DNA of 42,411 nt from Pseudoprimorskyibacter sp. (GCA_029251265.1 JAQXDR010000198.1:1-42411); one strand, 5' to 3'. Counted from the stretch's first letter, positions 8,598 through 17,792 are shown. A program made the numbers and translations. Notes: a model not told the origin generated them from the letters alone.

Positions 8598-9479
8598 ATG
8601 CAAAGTCAGTGGGAATTGAATGGCAAACCGTTTCATGTCCACCAATGGGGGGACAAAGATGCGCCTTTATTATTAATGCTCCATGGATTTCCTGAATATG
8701 GTGGGGCCTGGTCCGACCTGGCACCATATCTGATGGATCGCTTTTGTTGCATCGCACCTGATCAGCGTGGTTTCGGACAAAGCTGGTCGCCTGCAGATGT
8801 CAGCGACTACAAAATGTCAAAGCTGGTCGACGATATGGCTGATTTGATCACACAATATCATGGACGCGCAACTGTGCTGGGTCATGATTGGGGGGCGGCG
8901 GTGGCCTACGGGCTTGCTATGTTTCGCCCCGATCTTGTCGATCGCTTGATCATCGCAAACGGGGTTCATCCTGTGCCTTTTCAAAGAAGTTTGGCAGCAG
9001 GCGGCGCGCAAACAGAAGCGTCCCAATACATTCACTATTTGCGCAGACCGGATGCTCCAAAGGCTCTTGCTGCTGATGACTTCAAGAAATTATTGGCGCT
9101 TTTTTCTGCGAATATGGATCTGTCCTGGCTGCATGGTGCGACTTTGGCAGAGTACAAACGTGCGTGGCGGGATGAGGCACAACTGGACCGGATGTTGAAC
9201 TGGTACCGGGCCTCTCCGCTCGTTGTTGCGCACCCGGGAAAGCCTGTGACCGACCTGCCAGAGCTGCCGGTTGAGCGTTTGCGTGTGTCTTGCCCGCATT
9301 TGCTGCTCTGGGGCGTCAACGATACAGCCCTTTTGCCGCATGCCACGGAAGGTTTAGAAGAGTTTGCCCCTGATCTGACGCGTGTCACACTCGAGGATGC
9401 AGACCACTGGCTCCATCATCAGCGCCCGCGGCAAATGGCAGATGAAATTATGAAATGGATTGATCGATCAGCCGACTAG
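8598..9479 (+). CDS. Alpha/beta hydrolase, epoxide-hydrolase/haloalkane-dehalogenase type
   Basis: 293 residues. HGFPEYGGAW (29-38) is the oxyanion-hole motif. GHDWGAA (95-101) is the nucleophile elbow with Asp97 instead of Ser, the pattern of epoxide hydrolases and haloalkane dehalogenases, which work through an ester on Asp. DADHWLHHQRP near the C-terminus supplies the catalytic His. A cap region with YIHYLRRPDA lies between, and could provide a Tyr that activates an epoxide. No signal peptide, so cytoplasmic. ATG 8598 has AAGGCGG about 6 bp upstream and is preferred to the GTG at 8574. The gene ends 132 bp before the tungstate transporter genes. The substrate is not predictable. Confidence 0.85.
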   Translation: MQSQWELNGKPFHVHQWGDKDAPLLLMLHGFPEYGGAWSDLAPYLMDRFCCIAPDQRGFGQSWSPADVSDYKMSKLVDDMADLITQYHGRATVLGHDWGAAVAYGLAMFRPDLVDRLIIANGVHPVPFQRSLAAGGAQTEASQYIHYLRRPDAPKALAADDFKKLLALFSANMDLSWLHGATLAEYKRAWRDEAQLDRMLNWYRASPLVVAHPGKPVTDLPELPVERLRVSCPHLLLWGVNDTALLPHATEGLEEFAPDLTRVTLEDADHWLHHQRPRQMADEIMKWIDRSAD

Positions 9480-9611
9480 CCCATAATTCAGCTTGGGACT
9501 TCGATATATCTGGTCTTGGGACGCTTAGCACCCCTGTCACGTCGTCTTTCGGAGTTGGTTCGGGTGATGAAAACGGGCATGTGTTGACGCAGCCGAACTC
9601 TGGGAGCGGGA

Positions 9612-10316
9612 ATGGGCGATCTTTGGCTTGGAATATGGCAGGCTTGCGTGCTTGTGGCATCCGCTGATGCTGATCTTATCGAAATATCGTTAAGGTCCTT
9701 GCAGGTGACTTTGACGGCGCTTGTGCTGGCATCATTTCTGGCGTTCCCCTTGGCGGCCCTTTTGACTGTCCGTCGTTTTCGCTCAAGACGTCTTGTGATT
9801 GCTGTGTTAAACGCTTTGATGGGTTTGCCGCCTGTCGTTGTTGGGCTTTTGGTGTATGTCTTGTTGTCGCGTGCTGGCCCGTTCGGTGTGTTGGGATTGT
9901 TGTTCACGCCCACCGCGATGATCATCGCGCAGGTCATCATTATCGTGCCTTTGATTGCCAGTGTGGCGCATCAATCGCTGCGTGACCTTTGGCATGATTA
10001 TCACGATCTACTTATTTCATTGAATGTTACCCAGTGGCAAAAAATGCGGACATTGTTGTGGGATGCGCGGCGTGCGTTGCTGACGGCCGCACTGGCAGGC
10101 TTTGGTCGCGCTATGGGAGAAGTCGGTGCGATTATGATCGTTGGGGGCAATATCGACCATGCCACCCGCGTCCTGACCACCGCCATTGCGCTAGAGACCG
10201 GACGCGGTGATTTTGCACTGGCGCTGGCGCTTGGCTTTGTTCTGATTGCGATGACGGTGTTGATAAATCTTGCCATCCATTGGCTAGGACGGACTGAACG
10301 CGAGGGTCGGTGGTGA
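9612..10316 (+). CDS. tupB: Tungstate ABC transporter permease
   Basis: 234 residues with about five membrane helices. GRAMGEVGAIMIVGGNIDHA followed by TRVLTTAIALETGRGD is the cytoplasmic EAA-type loop and adjoining helix typical of TupB-like tungstate permeases, and distinguishes it from molybdate ModB. It forms the membrane channel with the ATPase and binding protein encoded immediately downstream. ATG 9612 is preceded by GGGAGCGGGA. The stop overlaps the start of the ATPase gene by a few bases. Tungstate uptake would serve tungsten (or molybdenum) enzymes such as formate dehydrogenases, none of which lies in this window. Confidence 0.9.
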   Translation: MGDLWLGIWQACVLVASADADLIEISLRSLQVTLTALVLASFLAFPLAALLTVRRFRSRRLVIAVLNALMGLPPVVVGLLVYVLLSRAGPFGVLGLLFTPTAMIIAQVIIIVPLIASVAHQSLRDLWHDYHDLLISLNVTQWQKMRTLLWDARRALLTAALAGFGRAMGEVGAIMIVGGNIDHATRVLTTAIALETGRGDFALALALGFVLIAMTVLINLAIHWLGRTEREGRW

Positions 10317-11026
10317 CACAGCTTTTACCGCTCGTTTTACAAAATGCGACCGCGCGTTACCGGCGCACCACCGTGGTGGGACCTATTGACCTAACTGTGG
10401 ACGGTACCGGTATTACGGTGGTTCTGGGCCCGAATGGTTCGGGAAAGACGAGCCTTTTGCGTATGATGCACGGGACTGCGCGCTTGGCTGGTGGATCTGT
10501 CACATGGGCGTGTGACATGGCAACGGCGCGCGCAAATCAGGCATTTGTTTTTCAGCAGCCCATCATGTTACGGCGCAGCGTTCTTGAAAACTTGGCCTAT
10601 CCTTTGCGACTGAGGGGATTAAACAAAAGCAAAGCCCTCGACCAAGCCGCTGATTGGGCTGATCGTGTCGGGCTGGGCGCAATTTTGACCCGTCCGGCAC
10701 CTGTGCTGTCAGGGGGCGAGCAACAAAAGCTGGCACTGGCGCGTGCACTGATCACTGCGCCGTCACTGGTTTTTCTGGATGAGCCCTGTGCTGCACTTGA
10801 TGGTAAGGCCACGCGGGAGATTGAAACAATTCTGACGGAAGCACTGGCCGCAGGCACACGGTTGGTTCTAACAACACATGATATGGGGCAGGCGCGTCGC
10901 CTGGCAGACGATGTGATCTTTTTACTTCGTGGCAAGATACATGAACACGGCTGCACCAAATTATTTTTTGATCATCCCAAAACATCCGAGGCACGCGCCT
11001 TTCTCAAGGGAGATATCGTCGAATGA
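10310..11026 (+). CDS. tupC: Tungstate ABC transporter ATP-binding protein
   Basis: 238 residues with a complete ABC ATPase motif set: Walker A GPNGSGKTSL (about 43-52), Q-loop FVFQQPIML, signature LSGGEQQKLALARAL (about 127-141), Walker B LVFLDEP with the catalytic Glu, and a His switch in TTHDMGQARRLA. The start is one of two adjacent GTG codons (10310 or 10313) inside the end of the permease gene, so translation is probably coupled. The gene's ATGA end overlaps the binding-protein start at 11023. Substrate assignment comes from the neighbours. Confidence 0.9.
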   Translation: MVTQLLPLVLQNATARYRRTTVVGPIDLTVDGTGITVVLGPNGSGKTSLLRMMHGTARLAGGSVTWACDMATARANQAFVFQQPIMLRRSVLENLAYPLRLRGLNKSKALDQAADWADRVGLGAILTRPAPVLSGGEQQKLALARALITAPSLVFLDEPCAALDGKATREIETILTEALAAGTRLVLTTHDMGQARRLADDVIFLLRGKIHEHGCTKLFFDHPKTSEARAFLKGDIVE

Positions 11027-11826
11027 CCCGAGTATTTCTGGCGGGCCTGTTATTGATATTTTCCGCTCAGGGCGGAAAATCAGAGCAATTTCGCATGGCG
11101 GTTACGACATCGTTTCACAATTCAGGGTTGTCCGAACTACTTTTGCCAAAGATCAAGTCGGACACAGGCATTGACGTGCAGTTGCTGGTTGTGGGCACGG
11201 GTCAAGCGCTGCGTCTTGCCAAAGCGGGTGATGTGGATGCCATCTTGGTGCATAGCCGCGCTGCCGAAGAAGCTTTTGTAAGGCAAGGATATGCGAGCCA
11301 TCGCAGAGAAATTATGTATAACGATTTTGTTCTGGTCGGACCCTCGGACGATCCGGCTGGAGTGGCCAATGTGACGACAGCAAATGCCGGTCTGACCGCC
11401 ATTGCTCTGACGCGTATGGATTTTATAAGCCGTGGTGATGACAGTGGGACGCATAAAACCGAGACAGGTCTTTGGGCTGATGCCGGGTTGGATCCCGACG
11501 GCTTCGGAGCTTGGTATAAGTCCGTTGGCGCAGGGATGGGTGCCGCTCTGAACACGGCCTCGGCACTCGGTGCGTATGTGCTGACCGATCGGGCAAGCTG
11601 GCTTAATTTTGGCAATCGAGGGGATCTGGAACTCCTTTTTTCAGGAGATCCGGCCCTGTTTAACCAATATGCGTATCTCCCTGTCAGTGCGGAGCGTCAT
11701 CCGCATGTCCGGGCCACGCGGGCCGCACGGGTCGAAGACTGGCTGACGTCGCCGGCGTCACAAAAGATGATTGATGGCTACACAATCGCAGGCCAAAAGC
11801 TCTTTGTGTTTAACGCGCAACCTTGA
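11023..11826 (+). CDS. tupA: Tungstate ABC transporter substrate-binding protein
   Basis: 267 residues with a short N-terminal export signal (FLAGLLLIFSAQG). The mature part matches TupA: TTSFHNSGLSELLLPKIK, VGTGQALRLAKAGDVDAILV, VMYND-type segment IMYNDFVLVGPSDDPAG and SRGDDSGTHKTE. The TTS and SRGDDSGTHK segments line the oxyanion pocket in characterised tungstate-binding proteins. Gene order permease-ATPase-binding protein is unusual; many operons begin with tupA. The gene overlaps the 3' end of the convergent DMT gene by 17 bp (11810-11826), leaving no room for a dedicated terminator. Confidence 0.9.
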   Translation: MTRVFLAGLLLIFSAQGGKSEQFRMAVTTSFHNSGLSELLLPKIKSDTGIDVQLLVVGTGQALRLAKAGDVDAILVHSRAAEEAFVRQGYASHRREIMYNDFVLVGPSDDPAGVANVTTANAGLTAIALTRMDFISRGDDSGTHKTETGLWADAGLDPDGFGAWYKSVGAGMGAALNTASALGAYVLTDRASWLNFGNRGDLELLFSGDPALFNQYAYLPVSAERHPHVRATRAARVEDWLTSPASQKMIDGYTIAGQKLFVFNAQP

Positions 11827-12694
11827 TTTTGCGGGTCGCCCTTTTAGGGCGCAGCCCCAAAAGGTTTGAAATAATGAGGGTTCCAATCACCATCATGCCG
11901 CCCGCAAGGGCCCATGAGCCCGGATGTTCTCCGATCACGGCCCAGACGAGCAACGGGGCAAGTACGGATTCCAACAAGACAAGCAAGGCAACCTCGGGAG
12001 AGCTTATGTAGCGCGGGCCAACCGTAAGCAGGCATGTCGCCGCGCCGATAAAGGCACCATGCATCAGGAATGTCGGCCACTGTGCGACTAAAGGCTCTAG
12101 CGGATCAATCCAGGGCGCAATCAGCAACGCCGCCCCGCAATATCCTATCGGAACGGCTGGCACCATCGAGATGTGGCGTGCCTGGCGCGCAGCTGTCAAC
12201 GCCGCGGCATAGGCAATCGAGACATAGAGCGCCCAAAGGTCTCCGTGCCACGATGCAATCTGGTTTTCGCCGGATCCATAGGCAATCATTCCCAATCCCA
12301 AGATGACAATAACCATGGTCCAAACCATGCGCCGATCAATTTGTTCTTTCATAGTGATCCAGCTGAACAGGGCGGAAAATATAGGCATTGATGCAAAGAT
12401 GAAAACCACATTTGCGACACTTGTGTGCGTTACGGCCAGAACGAACGCGGGTGCGGTCGACCCTATCAAAACGATATAGCTTAATCCCGCCCAACCCGAG
12501 CGGAACACATCGCTAAAACCACGCAGACCAGTGGTTGCACATAAAAAGCATAAGACCATGCCCGCTGAGGTCACACTGCGCCAGAAAGCAATCACCATAG
12601 GCTCTGCCAAGAGCAGTCGCACAAACAAGGAATCTGGCGTAACCAAGAGAACGCCCAAAGCTGTGATCAAAAGCCCTTTGGACTGATTGGACAT
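11810..12694 (-). CDS. EamA/DMT-family transporter
   Basis: 294 residues, about ten membrane segments in two EamA repeats (first from LLITALGVLLVTPDSLFVRL; second from LWALYVSIAYAAALTAARQA). PEVALLVLLESVLAPLLVWAV is the conserved last-third motif of drug/metabolite exporters. Members export amino acids, nucleosides or drugs across the inner membrane; the substrate is unknown. ATG 12694 is chosen because GGTGAC precedes it and the first helix follows; the longer frame to 12733 adds 13 unlikely residues. It is divergent from a second DMT gene at 12994, with 299 bp between starts. Confidence 0.85.
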   Translation of the reverse strand: MSNQSKGLLITALGVLLVTPDSLFVRLLLAEPMVIAFWRSVTSAGMVLCFLCATTGLRGFSDVFRSGWAGLSYIVLIGSTAPAFVLAVTHTSVANVVFIFASMPIFSALFSWITMKEQIDRRMVWTMVIVILGLGMIAYGSGENQIASWHGDLWALYVSIAYAAALTAARQARHISMVPAVPIGYCGAALLIAPWIDPLEPLVAQWPTFLMHGAFIGAATCLLTVGPRYISSPEVALLVLLESVLAPLLVWAVIGEHPGSWALAGGMMVIGTLIISNLLGLRPKRATRKIKVAR

Positions 12695-12993
12695 AATAGT
12701 CACCGTGTTTTGCAATGCGGCGGGTCTGACCACAGAACTGGCCTGTGCGATCTTGTCTGTGGCCGATCCAAGGTCTTTGCTACATACCAGATGATATTAG
12801 GAAACTGGAGTAATTTCTGACCTGCACCGCTGCCCTCGGTCGTGGATCTAGTCGTCTCCGGACGGCAAAGCATATCAGGATGATAGAGAACGCTGCAGCG
12901 CTTTACACATTTTTTTGTTTGGTGTGCCGTTATTGGGCGCGCGCGGCTCTTTGTGGTGATATATCCTTTTGGTCTGATCAGGAGCCAAAGCGT

Positions 12994-13890
12994 ATGCAAA
13001 AATCAACGGACAATACGTTTCTTGCCGTTGTTCTTACGCTTATGTCCTTGGTTTTGTTCGATCTGATGGGGTTGATTATCAAATCACTCTCCGATCATTA
13101 TAGCGCAGCAGAGCTGTCGGCGTATCGTAATATTTTTGGTCTGGTTCCAAGCGGGCTCGCGCTTTGGATGAACACCCAGTGGCGCACTGGTCCACGGCGT
13201 CTGGCCTTGCGGCAATGGCGTTTGGCAGCGGTCAGGGGGGTGGCCGTCGCGATTGCGCAGCTCACATTCTATATTTCACTCGGTCTCATGGCTTTTGCAA
13301 CGGCCAGCACGATGGCGTATTCCATGTCTCTCTTTACGGTTGCCTTCGCGGTGCCATTGCTTGGAGAGCGGGTCGGACTGATTCGATGGAGCGCCGTTGC
13401 AGTCGGTTTTCTTGGCGTCATAATGATCATGCGCCCTGCCAGTGAGGCTTTTTCATGGGAGTTGCTTCTCCCAGTTCTCGCGGCGGTGTGCTATGCCTAT
13501 TCCGGCGTTACGGCGCGATTGATTGATGATGACGTACCCACTGCGTTATTTAATTTGTATTCATCGGTTGTTGCAGCAATTGTTGCGGTTGCTCTTGCCT
13601 TTTTGCTGACGGGGTATTCACCGCTAACCAGCCTTTATGACATGGCTATGATTGTTCTGATGGGTTTGTTTGGCGGGTCGGCTGTTTTGCTGCTGGTTAT
13701 TTCTTATCGTTTGACAGAACCCAGCAACCTTGCGCCTTTTAACTATTTCGGCATTCCAATCGCATTCGCGCTGGGATGGATATTTTTCGATGAGGCTCCT
13801 TTTGCCGATCTTTGGCCGGGTGCTGTTTTGATTATGGGTGGTGGTTTGTTGATCGTATTCCGGGAACGTCACCTGATACGGGGTCGTTAA
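12994..13890 (+). CDS. EamA/DMT-family transporter
   Basis: 298 residues with ten predicted membrane helices in two EamA halves. The first helix is FLAVVLTLMSLVLFDLMGLI; YSAAELSAYRNIFGLVPSGL is the conserved loop between helices 1 and 2, and PFNYFGIPIAFALGWIFFDE the final-quarter motif. It resembles the RhaT/EamA exporters but not its divergent neighbour closely. ATG 12994 follows AGGAGCC with 8-bp spacing. The substrate is unknown. A hairpin overlaps its stop codon. Confidence 0.85.
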   Translation: MQKSTDNTFLAVVLTLMSLVLFDLMGLIIKSLSDHYSAAELSAYRNIFGLVPSGLALWMNTQWRTGPRRLALRQWRLAAVRGVAVAIAQLTFYISLGLMAFATASTMAYSMSLFTVAFAVPLLGERVGLIRWSAVAVGFLGVIMIMRPASEAFSWELLLPVLAAVCYAYSGVTARLIDDDVPTALFNLYSSVVAAIVAVALAFLLTGYSPLTSLYDMAMIVLMGLFGGSAVLLLVISYRLTEPSNLAPFNYFGIPIAFALGWIFFDEAPFADLWPGAVLIMGGGLLIVFRERHLIRGR

Positions 13891-13900
13891 CGATCCCCGT
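13878..13900 (+). terminator. Hairpin spanning the DMT gene stop codon
   Basis: ACGGGG-TCG (13878-13886) pairs with CGA-T-CCCCGT (13891-13900) around a TTAA loop, with one bulged T. It includes the TAA stop and is followed only by TT. It may act as a weak terminator or mRNA 3' end. Confidence 0.45.
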
Positions 13901-14053
13901 TTGCGTATGTTGCCGTGAGGAACACGAGAAGTGTGTTTTGGCTGCGAATTTTGTTTTCAGGTCTGAATTTTGATCTAAAAAGGGGTCATCCAGACTCGCG
14001 GTATGTGAGGTGCAAACACCACATCATCCTTTTGAGCAGCTTGTTGAATGATC

Positions 14054-15037
14054 CTATTTTGAGGGTCTTTGATAATGCGAAAAGTTTTTGTGGTTTCGTT
14101 TGGCAATATGCTCTCCCGCCGTGATAATGTTCTGGGGCTTCGGAGCGCCAAAATCAGATGGATCGATTGGTGTGGTACTGGCTGGATCGCAAAAAATCGG
14201 GATTGAATATCGTGGCTCGCGTGCGCGGTTTATCACCCTGTGGACGGTCGACCTGAGTTGCCCGCCCGTCCACATCTGTAGCAAATCGCCAATATTGCAG
14301 ACCAGGCTGTCAGTAACCGGCGGCGCTTCTACCCAATCGCCTGTTGAATTTTGCACCTGTAGCCCGCCCAAATCATCCTGTGCCAATATTGTCAGGACGC
14401 CAAAATCCGTATGCGCGGCAGCGCCCATGCGCCGTGCATTGCGATCTTGAGCTGTCTGGGATGGGTAATATACCAGCTGTCCACGACCGAGCGGCTTTTG
14501 ATAGAAGGGCGTGAAAAAATCGGCATCTTGCCCCAATCCCTTTGCCAGTGCGGCGAGGATTACAGCAGATAGGCTTAGGACCGCTTGATAGTAGGGCTGG
14601 ATGTCCTGACGCAGCCAAGGCGCGGCCCGGGTGGGCCATTGGTTTGGCGCAACCAATGGCACCCCTGCCAGCACGTCTGGATCATGATCCGGGGTGTCGT
14701 ACCCCCAAAAGAATACCTCTTTTGCGTCATGGGTGTCAGATCCTTCGAGGCGGGTCTGCCCCTGTGCCAGCCAGCCACGCTGCATCTGATTTACAGTCAC
14801 TGTTGTTTTGGCTGCGCTGGGCAAAGCAAAAAAGCGCCGTGACGCTGCGAATGCGCGGGCACGCAGGGCCGGGTCAATCCCATGGCCGGTGATATAGAAA
14901 AATCCCACATCTGCCGCAGTACGCGTAACCTTGTCGCAAAAGGTGTTACAGCCTGCGGCATGTCCGATGTCATTCAAATCAACGATTGGAATATCGTCAA
15001 AAGCTGTTGGGCGGGCCTGTGCGTAGTCCTGCGTCAT
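14054..15037 (-). CDS. 2-oxoglutarate/Fe(II) oxygenase, isopenicillin-N-synthase-like
   Basis: 327 residues of the DIOX_N plus 2OG-FeII_Oxy architecture. The iron triad is visible as HTD (His209, Asp211) and STVHRV (His266); RYS (Arg276-Ser278) would bind the 2-oxoglutarate carboxylate. The N-terminal domain has DIPIVDLNDI and GFFYITGHGI. It starts at ATG 15037 within an ATGA overlap with the upstream racemase-like gene and is last in the TRAP operon (20052-14054). Relatives oxidise small molecules or amino acids; in this operon a hydroxylation or oxidative step on the imported substrate is likely, but its identity is unknown. Confidence 0.85.
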   Translation of the reverse strand: MTQDYAQARPTAFDDIPIVDLNDIGHAAGCNTFCDKVTRTAADVGFFYITGHGIDPALRARAFAASRRFFALPSAAKTTVTVNQMQRGWLAQGQTRLEGSDTHDAKEVFFWGYDTPDHDPDVLAGVPLVAPNQWPTRAAPWLRQDIQPYYQAVLSLSAVILAALAKGLGQDADFFTPFYQKPLGRGQLVYYPSQTAQDRNARRMGAAAHTDFGVLTILAQDDLGGLQVQNSTGDWVEAPPVTDSLVCNIGDLLQMWTGGQLRSTVHRVINRAREPRYSIPIFCDPASTTPIDPSDFGAPKPQNIITAGEHIAKRNHKNFSHYQRPSK

Positions 15038-15705
15038 GATGGGGATAGATGTTGGGAACGAATGGCACCAGAACAGATGGCTTCAATCCGGTCAAGAATG
15101 TCAAAGGTTTTCAGGTCAAGTTCGGTTTGGATCGCCGATTTGTATGGTGGCAGATTGGTGCATTCCAAGACTATCAGGTGGCAGGTGTGATTAATGTCAT
15201 CGCGCAAACCGTCTATCATCTCGTGACAGGCAAGTGCTGGATCAAGACGGGGCGCATCGGATTGGATGACCTGCCTGAGGTGACTGTCTGGCCGAAGTCC
15301 AACCACGCGCACCGCTGATAGCCCTGGAAAATGCGCAGCGCATAAACGGTCTGCATCGAATGTAAGTATCTGTATTTGGGCGCTAGATATCTTTTTGCTT
15401 AGGCAGGGCAGGGCATTCAGGCTGGATGCAAGGAAAGGCCGGTCCACTTCTTTGGCAAGCAGATCTTCAAACGGGGCCAGAAAGCCACAAGAGGTTGTTA
15501 TCACATCTCCTTTAGCTGTACGCGCAGCCTCAACAAAGGGTGTTATATCAACACAGGCCGGATCTCGGGTGACGATCTGTTCGACCCCGGCTCCGCGAAT
15601 GCGGATGATTTCCGGCGATGTCGTATAGGTGGTCTCGGCTGCAACATCGCCCGCTATCCTGGGAAAGCGGGTGTCGAGTTGCAAAACCGAGACACGCGGT
15701 GTCAT
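15034..15705 (-). CDS. Aspartate/glutamate/hydantoin racemase superfamily protein
   Basis: 223 residues. Two Cys residues sit in the positions expected for the two acid/base cysteines of this superfamily: TTSCGFL (Cys73) and LECTNLPPY (Cys182). N-terminal VSVLQLDTRFPR and the ECTN motif match the cofactor-independent racemase fold. Superfamily members racemise or isomerise amino acids, hydantoins or dicarboxylates; the substrate is unknown. ATG 15705 is part of an ATGA overlap with the TRAP large permease gene, making it the better start than 15729. The gene lies between TRAP importer and oxygenase genes, so it probably acts on the imported compound. Confidence 0.75.
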   Translation of the reverse strand: MTPRVSVLQLDTRFPRIAGDVAAETTYTTSPEIIRIRGAGVEQIVTRDPACVDITPFVEAARTAKGDVITTSCGFLAPFEDLLAKEVDRPFLASSLNALPCLSKKISSAQIQILTFDADRLCAAHFPGLSAVRVVGLRPDSHLRQVIQSDAPRLDPALACHEMIDGLRDDINHTCHLIVLECTNLPPYKSAIQTELDLKTFDILDRIEAICSGAIRSQHLSPS

Positions 15706-17003
15706 TGTCGTGCATTCTCTGGCAGCCACGTGGCCAGCTCGGGAAAGATGACAAGAATAACCACCATCAGCAACATCAAGGCCACCATTGGAATAGCCGT
15801 TTTGGCGATATAGCCAATCTGATGGCGTGTCATCCCCTGCAACACAAACAGGTTAAAGCCGATGGGCGGGGTTACCTGCGCGGTTTCGATGACCACCACA
15901 AGGAATATCCCGAACCAGATGACATCAATCCCAGCTTGACGGATCATTGGTTCAACAATTGCCATTGTCAGCACGACCGAGCTGAGGCCATCCATGAACA
16001 TCCCAAGGATCAGATAGAAGACCGTCAGAACCGCAATCAACATCACAGGGCTCAGATTATAACTGTCAATCGCCGCCGCCAATGCGCGGGGTAACCCGGT
16101 AAATCCCATGGACAAGGATAGAAACGCAGCTCCCATCAAGATCAGCGCGATCATGGCTGATGTGCGCGTGGCCCCCATAAGGCTGGTGACAAACGTGTCC
16201 CAGCTAAGCGATCCCTGACCCAATGACAGCAAAAGCGCCCCCACAACGCCCACGGCTGCCGCCTCGGTTGCGGTCGCGTAGCCCATGTACATCGATCCGA
16301 TAACAACAATGACCAAGCCAACCACGGGCAGCAAAAACCGGCTTTCGGCAAGCATTTTGCCAAAGGGCATCCGTTCTTCTTTGGGGGGGCGTTCGCCGGG
16401 ACGGACATAATGCCATGCCATAATGTAGAGCATAAACAATCCCGCCAATACGAGACCGGGAAAGACGCCTGCCATGAATAGCTTGGTAATGGATTCATTG
16501 ATCGTGACGCCGTAGACGATCAGCGTCAAAGACGGCGGGATCATCAAGCCAAGCGTGGCCGCGCCCGCAAGTGTTCCAATGATCATGAATTCGGGATAGC
16601 CGCGCTGGCGCAGCTCTGGAATGGACATCTTGCCAACCATATTCAGTGTCGCTGCCGAAGACCCTGATACGGCAGCAAATAATGTGCAGCCTGCAATATT
16701 GGTATGCAAAAGCCCGCCTGGCAGGAACCGCATCCAAGGTGCAAGTCCGCGGAACATGTCTTCGGACAAACGGGTCCTGTATAAGATCTCGCCCATCCAG
16801 ATAAACAACGGTAGCGCAGTTAACGTCCACGAACTGGCGCCAGTCCAGATTGTGGTGATCATGGCATCGCCTGCAGGTCGCGAGGTGAAAAGTTCCATCC
16901 CGACCCAAGCCACACCCATCAGTGCAAGACCAACCCAGACCGAACTGCCCAAAAGAGCAAATAGCACAAACATAAAGATGATGGTGGCGTATACTTCGGT
17001 CAT
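15702..17003 (-). CDS. TRAP transporter large permease (DctM family)
   Basis: 433 residues with about twelve membrane helices. It contains DctM-type motifs: GNMVGKMSIPEL-like segment NMVGKMSIPELRQRGYP, AGAATLGLMIPPSLTLIVYG and ITPPIGFNLFV-like TPPIGFNLFVLQGMT. It is the sodium-driven channel subunit of a tripartite ATP-independent importer. ATG 17003 lies in an ATGA overlap with the small subunit gene, so the much longer upstream frame to 17219 is not the start. The downstream end overlaps the racemase-like gene in the same way. Confidence 0.92.
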   Translation of the reverse strand: MTEVYATIIFMFVLFALLGSSVWVGLALMGVAWVGMELFTSRPAGDAMITTIWTGASSWTLTALPLFIWMGEILYRTRLSEDMFRGLAPWMRFLPGGLLHTNIAGCTLFAAVSGSSAATLNMVGKMSIPELRQRGYPEFMIIGTLAGAATLGLMIPPSLTLIVYGVTINESITKLFMAGVFPGLVLAGLFMLYIMAWHYVRPGERPPKEERMPFGKMLAESRFLLPVVGLVIVVIGSMYMGYATATEAAAVGVVGALLLSLGQGSLSWDTFVTSLMGATRTSAMIALILMGAAFLSLSMGFTGLPRALAAAIDSYNLSPVMLIAVLTVFYLILGMFMDGLSSVVLTMAIVEPMIRQAGIDVIWFGIFLVVVIETAQVTPPIGFNLFVLQGMTRHQIGYIAKTAIPMVALMLLMVVILVIFPELATWLPENARQ

Positions 17004-17719
17004 TCTACGATCTCTCCCTTGATCTGAGAGCCGCGTGCGATCAACAAGCGATAAAGATGATCCCAAATTGCGACCGCCAAAAGTACAGTACCAATCGACA
17101 TGGCGATTTGGGGCAGCCAGACGGGTGTGAAAACCAGATCTGATCCCCCGCCTTTCGCCCAAAGTGACCCCCATTCCCACGGCCATGTGCCAAGCATCGT
17201 AACGGTGGTCAGGACCCATTCCGGCACCTGATCAAGGCCCTGCGTGCGATCATTCAGCATTTCTGACAGAATGTTGGTCTTGATGGCATAGCGCGCGAAA
17301 TACGTGGCCGTGATTGCGGATATCAGCATGGCGAAAGCGTCCAGCCACAGCTTGGTAAAGCTGTTCAACTGTAACAGAATGGATACTCTGATATGGGCCC
17401 CTTGGGTCAGCGCGTAGGCCATTGCGAAAAACGACGTACACGCCATGGCATAACCGGCAAACTCTGTCCCGCCGGGGAAAACCTGACCAGTCCAGCGTGA
17501 CACCATTTGACCGACAATTAGCATCAAAATCAGCACCATGAAACAGGCAGCGACTGCGCCTGAGCCGACGTAGATGCGATCAAGGATCCGCCAGAATGGC
17601 GCTAGAATTGGACGCATCTGGTAGGGAAGAAATGCGCAAAGCAAGGCAAGCGCAGTGGGCAGTACAAACAACCAGACCCAAAGCGGCAGAAACAGAAACG
17701 GCAGCTGCCAGTCGCGCAT
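17000..17719 (-). CDS. TRAP transporter small permease (DctQ family)
   Basis: 239 residues with an extra pair of N-terminal hydrophobic segments (PFLFLPLWVWLFVLPTALAL) before the usual four-helix DctQ core (ILDRIYVGSGAVAACFMVLI onward). It is longer than the common 160-190 residues. AAGGGAGG is placed 9 bp before ATG 17719 but abuts the upstream ATG 17728, so 17719 is chosen. It pairs with the large subunit, with which it overlaps by ATGA. An intercistronic hairpin separates it from the binding-protein gene. Confidence 0.88.
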   Translation of the reverse strand: MRDWQLPFLFLPLWVWLFVLPTALALLCAFLPYQMRPILAPFWRILDRIYVGSGAVAACFMVLILMLIVGQMVSRWTGQVFPGGTEFAGYAMACTSFFAMAYALTQGAHIRVSILLQLNSFTKLWLDAFAMLISAITATYFARYAIKTNILSEMLNDRTQGLDQVPEWVLTTVTMLGTWPWEWGSLWAKGGGSDLVFTPVWLPQIAMSIGTVLLAVAIWDHLYRLLIARGSQIKGEIVE

Positions 17720-17767
17720 GGCCCGCATCCTCCCTTATCAAGATATCAGATGGACAGTGTGATAAAT

Positions 17768-17792
17768 CGGCCCCGCGCACTGCACAGGGCCG
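17768..17792 (-). promoter_or_regulatory. Intercistronic hairpin between TRAP binding-protein and permease genes
   Basis: CGGCCC (17768-17773) pairs with GGGCCG (17787-17792) around 13 bases. It lies in the gap between the binding-protein stop (17805) and the small permease start (17719). Such stems commonly protect or partly terminate the mRNA so that more periplasmic binding protein than permease is made; that role is inferred from position. Confidence 0.5.

Noticed and set aside
8465-8695. Small basic protein overlapping the alpha/beta hydrolase start
   Set aside because: The reading after about residue 45 lies within the hydrolase gene in another frame, and the first part has no recognisable features or strong ribosome binding site.
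9480-9611. Possible ModE box or molybdenum/tungsten-cofactor riboswitch before the tungstate transporter genes
   Set aside because: There is a CGATATATC segment but no matching second half-site at the right distance, and the 132-bp leader lacks the conserved helices of the moco/tuco riboswitch.
15702-17219. Longer start for the TRAP large permease at 17219
   Set aside because: The extra 72 residues lie within the small permease gene in another frame; the ATGA overlap at 17003 is the normal arrangement.
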